In this document: one piece after another, positions 51,962 through 60,906 of the stretch
Layout of the letters: the number at the start of each line of letters is the position of its first letter
Numbering within the stretch: position 1 is the stretch's first letter
Source of the DNA: SCTD01 sp963784675
GTDB taxonomy: Bacteria; Actinomycetota; Actinomycetes; Mycobacteriales; SCTD01
DNA: 64,000 bases
Reading direction: 5' to 3'
Assembly (NCBI GenBank): GCA_963784675.1
Contig: CAWASE010000002.1
Location: forward strand, 124,001 to 188,000
Program-made: the position numbers and the translations under genes
Notes under the pieces: generated by a model
Told to the model about the DNA's origin: nothing
Databases searched by the model: none
What the model saw: only the letters and a program-made list of their open reading frames with translations

Positions 51962-54397
51962 TCAGGACTGCAACGTGGCTTCGTGCGTGCGGAGCCAGGT
52001 CGCGATGCCGACCGCCGGCATCGGCCGGGCGTGCAGGTATCCCTGCACCTCGTCCACCCCGAGCAGTCGGAGCAGATCGAGCTGTTCGACGAGCTCGACG
52101 CCTTCGGCGACCACCCGCAGGCCCAGCGTGTGGGCGATGTCGACGACCGCCCGCACGACGGCGCGGTCGCCCGGCTCGCGCGCGAGGTCGCGCACGAAAC
52201 CTCGGTCGATCTTGACCTCGTCCACGGGCAGGCCCTTGAGGTAGGTCAGCGAGGAGTACCCGGTACCGAAGTCGTCCACCGCGAGCAGGACGCCCAGCGC
52301 CCGTAGCTCGCGCATGCGCTCGACGGCCAGGGCGGTATCGCCGAGCAGGACGCTCTCGGTCAGCTCGAGGGTCAGCAGCTCCGGGGGCAGGCCGACCGAC
52401 TCCAGCGCGGCAGCCACCTCGGTCACGAACCCGGGGTCCAGGACGGTGTCGGCGCTGACGTTGACCGCCACGCCGATGTCGCTGGCCCGACGCTGCCAGC
52501 CCCGGCAGGCGGTGAGGGACTGGAGCAGGATGGAATTGGTCAGCGTGCTCATCATCCCGGCGGTCTCGGCAAGGGGGATGAACTCGTCCGGACTGATGTA
52601 GCCGAGGGCAGGATGCGTCCACCGGGCCAGCGCCTCGACCCCGACGACCCGCCCGGTCAGGACGTCGAGCTTGGGCTGGTAGGCGACACCGATGGCGCCC
52701 ATGGTGATGGCTTCGCGCAGCGCGCCGACGACCGCCAGGCGGCGCTGACCGCTCACCTCGTAGGCGGCCTCCCAGAGCACGGGTCCGCCGCCCGTCAGGG
52801 CCGCGCTGCTCATCGCCGTCTCGGCGCGACGCAGCAGGGTGGAGGCGGCGGTGCCGTGCTCGGGTGAGTGGACGCACCCCACCGCCAGGCGCACGTACGT
52901 GCCTACCGCGCCGAGCTGCAGGCTGCCCTCGACCCTGCTGCGAAGGTCGAGGCCGATCATCGCTGCGTCGACGGCTTCGGCCGACCGAGCCATCGCCACC
53001 GCGAAGCGACCCCCGCCGAGGCGGCCGAGCACGGCGCCCGGGACTGCTTCGCGCAGTCGTCGGGCCACCTCGTACAGCATCCGGTCACCGATCTCGTGCC
53101 CGAGCGTGTCGTTCACGTCCCGGAAGGACTCGACGCCGACCGACATGACCGCTACGGGGCCGCCCTGCGCGATCAGGCCGCCGATCCGTCGCGTGGTCTC
53201 CTCCAGGTTCGGCAGCTCGGTGACGACGTCGATGGTGGCGGCGCGTTGCAGGTCGGCGAGCAGGCGGCCCCGCTCGAACGCAGCGGACAGCTCGACAGCG
53301 AGCGTCTCCAGCAGTCTGAGGTCACCGATGTCGAAACCGCGCAGCGAGCCGAGCCGGTCGGAGACGGTGAGCACTCCCAGCAGGCCGCTCTGCCCGTAGA
53401 GGGGGACGGCCATCGTGCGCGAGTCCGCGCGGGCGGCAGGGGCCGCGGCCAGCTGCGGGGCCGCGCCGACGTGGTTCACGGTCTCGAGCGGCCGGCCGCC
53501 GTCAGAGCGCGTGAGGACGTGCCGCCACGAGCCGTCGGACGCATCCTGCAGGGCGAGATCGAGGGTGCCTGCGTACAGCAGCGCGCGCACCTCCTGCAGC
53601 ACGTCGTAGGCCTCGGCGGTGTCCGGCAGCACCGGCCGCAGGTTCTTGACGAACCGGTACATCTGCTCGGTGCGCTGCTCGCGCTCGGACTGCAACCGGT
53701 AGCCGCGATAGCCCAGCCCCAGGCACACCACCAGCACCAGGACCAGCAGGACGGTCGACGGGTCGGTGATCGCCGCGGCGACCGCGATGATGGCGATGGC
53801 GGTGAACACCGTGGCGGTGGCCGCAGCGATGCGCAGCGGTCCCATCACCTGCGTCAGGGTGGGCCGGCGGCCCATCAGCGGCAGCACCACGAGCTGGAGC
53901 AGGAACTGGCTGGTCAGCTCGCTCACCAGGACCCCGACGAACAGCGCGAGCCACAGCTCGGGCCCAGGTCGGTCGAGGGCATCGATGCTGCCGACGAAGC
54001 GCGCGACGAGGCCGACCTCGAAGACGGCGCAGGCGACGTTGTACAGCGTCTTGCTGGGTGGCTGCCGGCGCAGCAGCACGCAGTCGACGAGGGTGGCCAC
54101 GGTGCGCATGGCGACGTGGGCGAGCGGCGACACCAGCAGGACGCCCAGGGTCAGCGGTAGCTGCGTCAGGCTCACGCTGACGGTGTCGCGCCGGAACTCG
54201 AAGTCCAGCGGCCAGCGGGCCGCGGCGAGGTAGAGCGGGAGGAGCAGCAGACCGAAGGCGCCCACGTGCGTCAGCTCGAGCGGGGGGCTGCCGGCGGAGA
54301 GCGCCAGGCCGAGGCCCAGGCCGACCAGCAGGAGGCCCACGAGCAGCACGCTGACATGGCGGAGCCGGCTCACGCCGGGAGCCTGGTTCGCGTCCAT
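51962..54397 (-). CDS. Membrane GAF-GGDEF-EAL protein, degenerate GGDEF, intact EAL
   Basis: An 811-residue c-di-GMP signalling protein. Residues 1-232 hold about seven helices (membrane sensor). A GAF-like domain follows (about 270-400, ADSRTMAVPLYGQSGLLGVLTVSD). The GGDEF domain (about 415-570) reads RLGGGRFAVAM at the active loop, so the catalytic acidic residues are lost. The EAL domain (about 580-811) keeps VGVEALARWTHP, NVSADT, ELTESVLL, DDFGTGYSSLTYLKGLPVDEVKIDRGFV and VVAEGVE. It is expected to be a c-di-GMP phosphodiesterase with a regulatory GGDEF. The ATG overlaps the MFS stop (TGATG). Confidence 0.9.
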   Translation of the reverse strand: MDANQAPGVSRLRHVSVLLVGLLLVGLGLGLALSAGSPPLELTHVGAFGLLLLPLYLAAARWPLDFEFRRDTVSVSLTQLPLTLGVLLVSPLAHVAMRTVATLVDCVLLRRQPPSKTLYNVACAVFEVGLVARFVGSIDALDRPGPELWLALFVGVLVSELTSQFLLQLVVLPLMGRRPTLTQVMGPLRIAAATATVFTAIAIIAVAAAITDPSTVLLVLVLVVCLGLGYRGYRLQSEREQRTEQMYRFVKNLRPVLPDTAEAYDVLQEVRALLYAGTLDLALQDASDGSWRHVLTRSDGGRPLETVNHVGAAPQLAAAPAARADSRTMAVPLYGQSGLLGVLTVSDRLGSLRGFDIGDLRLLETLAVELSAAFERGRLLADLQRAATIDVVTELPNLEETTRRIGGLIAQGGPVAVMSVGVESFRDVNDTLGHEIGDRMLYEVARRLREAVPGAVLGRLGGGRFAVAMARSAEAVDAAMIGLDLRSRVEGSLQLGAVGTYVRLAVGCVHSPEHGTAASTLLRRAETAMSSAALTGGGPVLWEAAYEVSGQRRLAVVGALREAITMGAIGVAYQPKLDVLTGRVVGVEALARWTHPALGYISPDEFIPLAETAGMMSTLTNSILLQSLTACRGWQRRASDIGVAVNVSADTVLDPGFVTEVAAALESVGLPPELLTLELTESVLLGDTALAVERMRELRALGVLLAVDDFGTGYSSLTYLKGLPVDEVKIDRGFVRDLAREPGDRAVVRAVVDIAHTLGLRVVAEGVELVEQLDLLRLLGVDEVQGYLHARPMPAVGIATWLRTHEATLQS

Positions 54398-55642
54398 CAG
54401 GTGTCGGATCGGCTGGTGGGGGCCTCGACTGAAGCCCGCGTCGCCGATCCGTGACCCAGGCGAGCGACGACGGGCACCGCGAGCACGCCTAGTGCCGCCA
54501 GCGCGGCGACTGCCTGGGTCGGTGCGAGCACGTCGCCGAGGGCGCCTGCGGTCAGCAGGGCCAGGCCCTGCGCCGCCATCAGGGCGGAGACGGCCACCCC
54601 GAACGCCCGGCCCCGCAGCGCCGACGGGACCGCCTGGACGTAGGCCGTGTTGGCGACGAGCTGCAGGGCGTTGCCGGCCCCCGCCACCATCCACGCGACA
54701 CCGACCAGCCAGAGGCTGTCCAGGAGCGGGGTCAGCAGCAGCGCGCCTGCACTGAGCAGCGTGAGCGGGAGGAACAGCGGCTCGCGCCCGGCGGCCGGGA
54801 CGCGGTTCAGCAGCACCGAGCCGACCACGAACCCGGCGGGGACGGCAGCCGTCAGGGCTCCGGCTGCGGTCGGGCCGCCGCCCAGCTGGCTGGTGACGGG
54901 GACGGCGAGTCCCTCCGGGACGATGAACAGCGCCGCGGCCACCACAGCCCAGGCGAGCAGGCCCCGCAGGCGCGGCGAGCCGGCCACGTGACGGAGCCCC
55001 TCCGTCGTCTCCGTCCGCCAGGACCGAGGGCCCCCGGTGCGGACCGGCATCGGCCGCTCGCGGACCGCCGTCCACAGGAGCACCGCCGAGCCGGCGAAGG
55101 TGAGGGCGTCGCACAGCAGGGCCCCGCGCACCCCGATGACGGCCACGAGCGCGCCGCCGCCCAGGAAGCCCAGGAGCTGGCCCGCCTGGTGCACCGTGAC
55201 CACCAGGGTGTTGCCGCGCAGGTAGGCGTCGCCGGAGAGCATGTCGGCGAGCAGCGCGCTGCGGGCGGCGTCGAACGGTGGAGCGAGCAACCCGACGAGG
55301 ACGAGGACGGCGAACACCACCCAGAGGGGCAGGCCCCCGATCGCCAGGCCGGCGACCAGCACCATCCGCAGCAGATCCACCGTGATCATGAGGCGTCGCC
55401 GGGGCCACCGATCCGCCAGCACCGACAGGACGGTGCCACCGCACAGCCAGGTCAGGTAGGAGCAGGCATACGTCGCTGCGGACGAACGCCGAGCCGGTGC
55501 GCTGGAACACCAGCAGCGAGATGGCGATCCGGGAGATCTGGTCTCCGACGATGGACAGGCCGTAGGCAGCGAACAGCGAGCTGAACTCGCGGTCGCGCAA
55601 GACCTCGCGGAAGCGGGGTGCAGCGGCCGCGGGCGAGGTCAC
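54397..55642 (-). pseudogene. MFS permease, single frameshift
   Basis: An exporter-type major facilitator of about 415 residues. The N-terminus from GTG 55642 reads FREVLRDREFSSLFAAYGLSIVGDQISRIAISLLVFQRTGSAF; near 55478 an extra C shifts the frame. The continuation AATYACSYLTWLCGGTVLSVLADRWPRRRLM with eleven further helices is in the next frame, to the TGA at 54397. Correction restores a complete 12-helix protein, and the motif DRWPRRR is the usual loop 2-3 signature. The stop is translationally coupled to the c-di-GMP gene. Substrate unknown. Probably a sequencing indel. Confidence 0.85.
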
Positions 55643-55723
55643 CGGGCCAGTCTGGACCCCGCAGGGCCGAGCAGGCCGGGAAACACGCGGATCTGTGCCT
55701 GGACGTCCGTACGATGCGCGTCG

Positions 55724-55798
55724 GCCCCCGTAGCCCAACGGTCAGAGGCAGAGGCCTTAAAAGCCTTCCCGGTGTGGGTTCGACTCCCACCGGGGGCA
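55724..55798 (+). tRNA. tRNA with UAA anticodon but short variable arm (Leu-like or non-standard)
   Basis: A 75-nt cloverleaf. Acceptor GCCCCCG/CGGGGGC, anticodon stem GAGGC/GCCTT, loop CTTAAAA with anticodon TAA, variable region six bases (CCCGGT), T-arm GTGGG-TTCGACT-CCCAC, discriminator A. UUA anticodons belong to Leu, but bacterial tRNA-Leu has a long class II variable arm, which is absent here. Its amino acid is therefore uncertain. CCA is not encoded. Confidence 0.8.
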
Positions 55799-55923
55799 CG
55801 CCCCGGTGTCCGGCAGATGACAGTTCTTCCACAACGCGCGCCCGCGGGCACATGCGGGACGGGAGATGCGTTGTACTGACTGCCCGGTCCCGTCCGAGTT
55901 CCGTGCAGAGGAGACCCACCCAG

Positions 55924-56718
55924 ATGCGCACCATGCAGTCCAACAACCCGGTGTTCCAGCGCAGCGAGCCGCTCGCGCGCTCGCTGCAGCACGGCACCGG
56001 CTTCCACCCCGCCCCCAGCGCGGACGAGGTCTCGGCGATCTACACCACGCCCCAGCGGATGACGCTGGACGACGTCATCGTCAAGACGGGCATCCTGCTG
56101 GGCATCATCGTCGTGCTCGGCGCCGGCGCCTGGATCACCGACCTGCCGCTCGGCGCGGGCTTCCTCGCCGGTCTGGTGGGGTTCGGCCTGGCGATGGTCA
56201 ACATCTTCAAGAAGCAGGTCAGCCCGCCGCTGGTGCTCGCCTACGCCGCTGCGCAGGGCGTCTTCATCGGCACGATCAGCCACGCGTACAACAGCGCGTT
56301 CGGCGGCGGCATCGTCGTGCAGGCCGTGCTCGGGACGGCGGCCGTGTTCGGTGCCGTGCTGGTCGGCTACCGCTCCGGCAAGCTGCGGGCCACGCCGAAG
56401 TTCACCAAGATCGTGACGTTCGGCCTGATGGGCATGGTCGGGCTGGTGGTCGTGAACTTCCTCATCAGCATCTTCAGCGGTGGTGACGCGCTCGGCATCC
56501 GCGGCGGCAACCTGCCGCTGTCGATCCTGGTCAGCGTCGGGCTCATCACCTTCGGCGCCCTGACCTTCGTGCTCGACTTCGACCAGGCCGACAAGATGGT
56601 CGCCGCAGGCGTCCCGGAGCAGGAGTCCTGGCGCGTGAGCTTCGGCCTCGTCGTCGGGCTCGTCTTCCTCTACCTGGAGATCCTGCGGCTGCTCTCCTAC
56701 CTGCAGGGACGCGACTAG
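55924..56718 (+). CDS. Bax inhibitor-1/YccA-like membrane protein
   Basis: A 264-residue polytopic membrane protein with seven helices. SNNPVFQRSEPLARS at the N-terminus and MTLDDVIVKTGILLGIIVVLGAGAW, the SHAYNSAFGGGIVVQAVLGTAAVF core, then DFDQADKMVAAGVPEQESWRVSFGLVVGLVFLYLEILRLLSYL match the actinobacterial branch of the BI-1/YccA (DUF4870-independent) family. Relatives act as Ca2+-leak or stress proteins; the role here is unknown. ATG 55924 has AGGAG 11 bases upstream; a second ATG is three codons later. A strong terminator follows. Confidence 0.88.
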   Translation: MRTMQSNNPVFQRSEPLARSLQHGTGFHPAPSADEVSAIYTTPQRMTLDDVIVKTGILLGIIVVLGAGAWITDLPLGAGFLAGLVGFGLAMVNIFKKQVSPPLVLAYAAAQGVFIGTISHAYNSAFGGGIVVQAVLGTAAVFGAVLVGYRSGKLRATPKFTKIVTFGLMGMVGLVVVNFLISIFSGGDALGIRGGNLPLSILVSVGLITFGALTFVLDFDQADKMVAAGVPEQESWRVSFGLVVGLVFLYLEILRLLSYLQGRD

Positions 56719-56722
56719 CCCC

Positions 56723-56771
56723 ACGCCGCCCACGGGCCGTCACCGCACCCGCGGTGGCGGCCCGTCGGCGT
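56723..56771 (+). terminator. Hairpin terminator after the Bax-inhibitor-like gene
   Basis: A long GC-rich stem: ACGCCG, bulge, ACGGGCCGTCACCGC, loop ACCC, and the complementary arm to CGGCGT, five bases after the stop. Ends in TT only. Confidence 0.7.
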
Positions 56772-56846
56772 TCCTGGGCGGCCGGTTCCCTGCCTGGCCT
56801 CGCGCACCGCAAGAACAGCCCCCCGCGACCTGCCTAGGCTCGGGCC

Positions 56847-57295
56847 GTGACGGCGACCGTGCTCGACCGGGAGTCGCGCTGCGCTCGTCCAGCGCCTGCG
56901 GCTCTGGACGCCCGCGCGCTACGCGGCAGCGGCGCCGCCCTGGGGCACCCGCGGCGACCTGGTGCTGCACCTCGCGCAGGCGCTGGCGGACGCGTCGGGC
57001 GCGCTCGAGGGCGGCCCTCGACGGCACGCTGCCCCGGCTGGCCGGCGAGCTCGTCCGTGCCGACCAGCTCGCCGTCACCGCCCAGGACCTGGTCCGCAGC
57101 AGCCCGCCGGAAGACCTTGCGCGCCGCTGCGTGGCCCACCTGCTGCTGCACCGGTCCGACCTGCTCGACGACGTCGTGCCGGTCGGGCTCGCTGCGGCCC
57201 TCGGCCTGCCGGACGCGACGGCTCTGCTGCTGCTCGGACGGGAGACCTGCGAAGGAACCCAGCCCGTGCCGACCGCGCTCGCCGGCCGGCCGTGA
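56847..57295 (+). pseudogene. Conserved hypothetical protein, two frameshifts
   Basis: Read in three frames: MTATVLDRESR from GTG 56847, then (near 56888) VQRLRLWTPARYAAAAPPWGTRGDLVLHLAQALADASGA, then (near 57016) LDGTLPRLAGELVRADQLAVTAQDLVRSSPPEDLARRCVAHLLLHRSDLLDD... to a TGA at 57293-57295. Two single-base insertions restore a protein of about 148 residues whose pattern (xWTPxRY/W, LPRL, LxxADQLAVxAxDL) I associate with a common uncharacterised actinobacterial family. Function unknown. Could be two sequencing errors or true decay. Confidence 0.55.
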
Positions 57296-57408
57296 CGCGG
57301 TGTCGCACCCTGGTCCGTCCGAGGCCGCGAGGATCAGGACGTCGGCCCGTTGGACCAGGTAGGAGCGCGCGCCACCCCCGCGGCGCGCCCGGACCCCTGG
57401 AGCGACGG

Positions 57409-58271
57409 ATGTCCCTCACGACGCAGTCCCCCACGACCTCGCGCAGCACGCGGCTGCGGGCCGGAGCGCTCGCGCTCGGTCTGACCGCGGCGGCGCTCGG
57501 CGGGCTGGTGGCGGCCGACCCTGCCGCGGCAGCCGGCACCGGCGCCATCCACCCCGGCGTGATGACCTACACCGCCGGCGCCCAGTGCACCGCGAACTTC
57601 GTCTTCTCCGGCGGGGGCAGCACCTACCTCGGCCAGGCCGCCCACTGCTCCGGCACGGGGGGCAGCACCGAGACCAACGGTTGCAACAGCGGATCGCTGC
57701 CGCTCGGCACGCCCGTCGAGGTGGGCGGCGCGAGCAAGCCGGGCACGCTGGTCTACAACTCCTGGCTGGCGATGCAGTCCGTCGGCGAGACCGACGCCGA
57801 CACCTGCGCCTACAACGACTTCGCGCTCGTCCGGCTCGACCCGGCGGACGTCGCGAACGTCAGCCCGAGCATCCCGGTCCTCGGCGGTCCGACCGGCATC
57901 GACCGCGACGGGGTGGCCGGTGGTGAGCAGGTCTTCTCCTACGGCAACTCCAGCCTGCGCGCCGGCCTCCGCCAGCTCAGCCCGAAGCAGGGCCTGTCGC
58001 TCGGCACCTCCGGCGGGGGCTGGACGCACGCCGTCTACACCGTCACCCCGGGCATCCCCGGCGACTCCGGGTCGGCGTTCGTCAACAGCCAGGGCCAGGC
58101 GCTGGGCGTCCTGTCGACCTTGGCGCTGGCCCCCCTCGCCGGCAGCAACAACGTCAGCGACCTGGGCAAGGCGCTCGACTACGCCAACACCCGGGGTGGT
58201 CAGGGCGTCACGCTGGTCCAGGGCGGCGCCTTCGACGGCCAGCCGCCCCGGTCCGCGGCCTGCTCGGCTGA
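57409..58271 (+). CDS. Secreted trypsin-like serine protease, probable C-terminal frame disruption
   Basis: An exported S1-fold protease. Signal peptide 1-42 (LRAGALALGLTAAALGGLVAADPAAAAG). Catalytic His in GQAAHCSG, Asp in CAYNDFALVRLD, Ser in PGIPGDSGSAFVNSQGQALG; four cysteines can form disulfides. ATG 57409. In the starting frame there is no stop until deep inside the antisense of the thiolase gene (59652). A one-base slip near 58230 gives the end PAAPVRGLLG and a TGA at 58269-58271, ahead of a strong hairpin. The C-terminus is therefore inferred, while the catalytic part is certain. Confidence 0.85.
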
Positions 58272-58305
58272 GCGTCCGGCCGTCGGGCCGCACCTCGGGC
58301 AGGAC

Positions 58306-58338
58306 GAAGGCCGGCGCCCCGCGGGGGTGCCGGCCTTC
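58306..58338. terminator. Hairpin terminator between protease and convergent thiolase
   Basis: GAAGGCCGGC and GCCGGCCTTC form a 10-bp perfect stem, with CCCC/GGGG inside the loop extending it. Situated between two convergent genes. Confidence 0.75.
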
Positions 58339-58356
58339 GACGTGCTCTGGCTCGGA

Positions 58357-59583
58357 CTAGCTCAGGCGCTCGAGCACCATCGCCATGCCCATGCCGCCGC
58401 CGACGCACATGGTCTCCAGGCCCCAGGTCTTGTCGGCCGTCTGCAGACCGTTGATCAGCGTGCCGGTGATGCGCGCACCGGTGGAGCCGAACGGGTGGCC
58501 CAGCGCGATGGCGCCGCCGTTCACGTTCAGCTTGTCCAGCGGGATGCCCAGGTCCTGGTAGGACGGGATGACCTGAGCGGCGAAGGCCTCGTTGATCTCG
58601 AACAGGTCGATGTCCTCGACGCTCTTGCCGGCCAGCGCCAGCGCCTTGCGCGACGCCTCGACCGGGCCATAGCCCATGATCTCCGGCGACAGACCCGAGA
58701 CGGCCGTCGACACGATGCGCGCGAGCGGCGTCAGGCCCAGCTCCTTGGCCTTGGTGTCGCTCATGACGATGACGGCGGACGCACCGTCGTTCAGCGGGCA
58801 GGCGTTGCCGGCGGTGATCAGGCCGTCGGGACGGAACACCGGCTTCAGCCCGGCCATGCCCTCGACCGTGGTGCCCGGCCGGGGGCAGTCGTCGGTGGAC
58901 ACGACCGTGCCGTCCGGGGTGGTGACCGGGGTGATCTCGCGCTCGAAGAAGCCGTTCGCGATCGCCTTCTCGGCCAGGCTCTGGCTGCGGGCGGCGAACT
59001 CGTCCATCTCCTGGCGGGTGACGCCCTTGATCCGGGCGAGGTTCTCGGCCGTCTGACCCATGGCGATGTAGACGTCGGGCAGCAGGCCGCTCTCGCGCGG
59101 GTCGGTCCAGCTGTCGGAACCGCCCTCGGCGACCTTGGCGCTGCGGGCCTGCGCGTCGTCGTAGATCGGGTTGGTGAGCTTCTGGCCGGCGATCATGTCG
59201 CTGTTGCCGGAGGCGAAGCGCGACACGCACTCGACGCCCGCGCTGACGAAGGCGTGACCCTCGCCGGCCTTGATGGCGTGCAGCGCCATCCGGGTGGTCT
59301 GCAGCGACGAGGAGCAGTAGCGGGTGATCGTCGTGCCGGGCAGGAAGTCGTAGCCGAGGTTGACGGCCACGACGCGGCCCATGTTCATGCCCTGCTCGCC
59401 GCCGGGCAGGCCGCAGCCGAGCATCAGGTCGTCGAGGTCCTTCGGGTCCAGCGACGGGACCTTGTCCAGGGCGGCGCGCACGATCATGGTGGCCAGATCG
59501 TCGGGGCGGAGGTCCTTGAGCGAGCCCTTGAAGGCGCGCCCGATGGGGGAGCGGGCGGTCGCGACGATGACGGCTTCGGGCAC
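58357..59583 (-). CDS. Acetyl-CoA C-acyltransferase (thiolase)
   Basis: A 408-residue thiolase for beta-oxidation or acetoacetyl-CoA formation. VIVATARSPIGRAFKGSLKDLRPDDLA at the start, catalytic Cys in ITRYCSSSLQTTRMA, NEAFAAQVIPSYQDLGI, VNGGAIALGHPFGSTGAR (His) and CVGGGMGMAMVLERL (second Cys). Closest by pattern to FadA-type 3-ketoacyl-CoA thiolases. GTG 59583 with AAGGAG six bases upstream is preferred to the upstream ATG. Confidence 0.93.
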   Translation of the reverse strand: MPEAVIVATARSPIGRAFKGSLKDLRPDDLATMIVRAALDKVPSLDPKDLDDLMLGCGLPGGEQGMNMGRVVAVNLGYDFLPGTTITRYCSSSLQTTRMALHAIKAGEGHAFVSAGVECVSRFASGNSDMIAGQKLTNPIYDDAQARSAKVAEGGSDSWTDPRESGLLPDVYIAMGQTAENLARIKGVTRQEMDEFAARSQSLAEKAIANGFFEREITPVTTPDGTVVSTDDCPRPGTTVEGMAGLKPVFRPDGLITAGNACPLNDGASAVIVMSDTKAKELGLTPLARIVSTAVSGLSPEIMGYGPVEASRKALALAGKSVEDIDLFEINEAFAAQVIPSYQDLGIPLDKLNVNGGAIALGHPFGSTGARITGTLINGLQTADKTWGLETMCVGGGMGMAMVLERLS

Positions 59584-59670
59584 GGGGGCTCCTTGAGGAT
59601 CGGCTCTGCAGATCACAGGCAGACGTCTGCGGTGACGTCCCCTCCAGGGTAGAGCAGACCGAACGGCGTT

Positions 59671-60729
59671 CTACTCGGCCTCGGCGGGCGCCGGACCCTC
59701 GCCGACCGGCGCGGCAACCTCGTCCGTCGGCACCTCGTCGGGCTCGCTCGGGCCCTCCGGCGCGCCCCGACCCACCAGGGGCAGGCGCCGGCGCAGGCGC
59801 GCCAGCCGGCCCGGTCCGCCTTCGTCCGCGAGGATCTCCACCTCGACGCCGGGCTCCCGGGAGGCGACGGCGGCCGCGACCGCGAGGTCCTGCACGCTGT
59901 CGCTGACCGGGACGCTGACGGGGATGTCGACGCCCAGGCTCTCCAGCGCGCTCGGCAGCATGGCGTCGACGATGCGGCGGTAGCCGTCCGCCGACGGGTG
60001 GAAGCGGTCGGCGCTCCACAGGTGCGGGTGCGCGTGGAAGTCGCGCGCGAGCAGGTCGCCGAGCGAGACCGCGACCCCGCCGGCCTCGACGACGGCGACC
60101 GTCTGCGCGGCGGCCATCCGTCGCGACCACCGCGCCGCGACGGTGCGCAGCGGCTGCAGCAACGGCTTCACGCTCCCGAGGTCGGGACAGGTGCCGACGA
60201 CGACGACGGCGCCCGTCTCGCGCAGCGTGCGCACCGCGCGGGCCAGGTCGCGGACGGCGGTCGCGACGGGGACGCGGTGCGTGACGTCGTTGGTGCCGAT
60301 GACGATCACCGCGGCGTCGACGGGGCGTCGCATCGCGCGCGCGACCTGGACGTCCAGGTCGGCCGACCGCGCGCCGACCACGGCGACGACCTCCAGGTCG
60401 ACCCGGGTGCGCAGGTCACGGGCGATGCCGCCGGCCAGCAGCGCACCGGGCGTCTGCTCGGCCAGCTCGCAGCCCAGTCCGGCTGCGGCGGAGTCGCCGA
60501 TCACGGCGAGGTGGAGGGGCTTGGCGGCGCGTCGCCCGCGGCCGTAGAGCCCCGCGGCGAGCGGCGCGGTGTCCGTCGGGGTGCCGATCGCACGCCGGGC
60601 CAGCTTCGCCTCGGCTGCCAGCACCCCGAAGGTCGCCGCCGCCACCCCACCGAACGTGCCGCTGCCGTAGGCGGCCCGGACCGCGACGTGGCGCGCCCGT
60701 CGGCCCGGCCTGGGCACCCGCCGACTCAT
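59671..60729 (-). CDS. SGNH/GDSL-type lipase or esterase
   Basis: A 352-residue protein. After a short basic start and a weakly hydrophobic helix (FGGVAAATFGVLAAEAKL), the SGNH fold is clear: block I VIGDSAAAGLGCE (Ser), block III VIVIGTNDVTH (Asn), block V LWSADRFHPSADGYRRI (Asp, His). The C-terminal ~75 residues are acidic and disordered. Typical actinobacterial SGNH protein near the cbs-metB-thiolase region; substrate unknown. ATG 60729 chosen over a non-homologous 79-residue extension. Confidence 0.87.
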   Translation of the reverse strand: MSRRVPRPGRRARHVAVRAAYGSGTFGGVAAATFGVLAAEAKLARRAIGTPTDTAPLAAGLYGRGRRAAKPLHLAVIGDSAAAGLGCELAEQTPGALLAGGIARDLRTRVDLEVVAVVGARSADLDVQVARAMRRPVDAAVIVIGTNDVTHRVPVATAVRDLARAVRTLRETGAVVVVGTCPDLGSVKPLLQPLRTVAARWSRRMAAAQTVAVVEAGGVAVSLGDLLARDFHAHPHLWSADRFHPSADGYRRIVDAMLPSALESLGVDIPVSVPVSDSVQDLAVAAAVASREPGVEVEILADEGGPGRLARLRRRLPLVGRGAPEGPSEPDEVPTDEVAAPVGEGPAPAEAE

Positions 60730-60906
60730 CCGTGGTCGCCGGCGCCGGGCTGGCTCGCGGCGGCGCACGGCACGGCGATCATGCAGCGCCCCCTCCGGCT
60801 CTCCTGCTGAGCGGCCGGATCCCCTACCGCCCGGTAACCGTCCGTCACGGTACCTGGCGGTCGTACGCTGCTGAGCCAGTCCGAGGTCACCGAGGGAAGG
60901 CGCACC

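Noticed and set aside
51893..52306. GTG-started ORF with a GAGGAG site just after the array
   Set aside because: Most of it is antisense to the EAL domain and Arg-rich; only the first ~70 bases are free. Insufficient support.
51495..52877. Long minus-strand frame with repeated QPQMRPRM segments across the array
   Set aside because: The repeat period of 69 is a multiple of three, so any open frame through it stays open and appears repetitive. Substitutions are synonymous only in the plus-strand mini-ORF frame, and it overlaps the EAL gene out of frame.
56962..59652. 896-codon frame joining the protease with the antisense of thiolase
   Set aside because: Beyond about 58240 it is antisense to a fully conserved thiolase; the protease must end before the hairpin at 58306.
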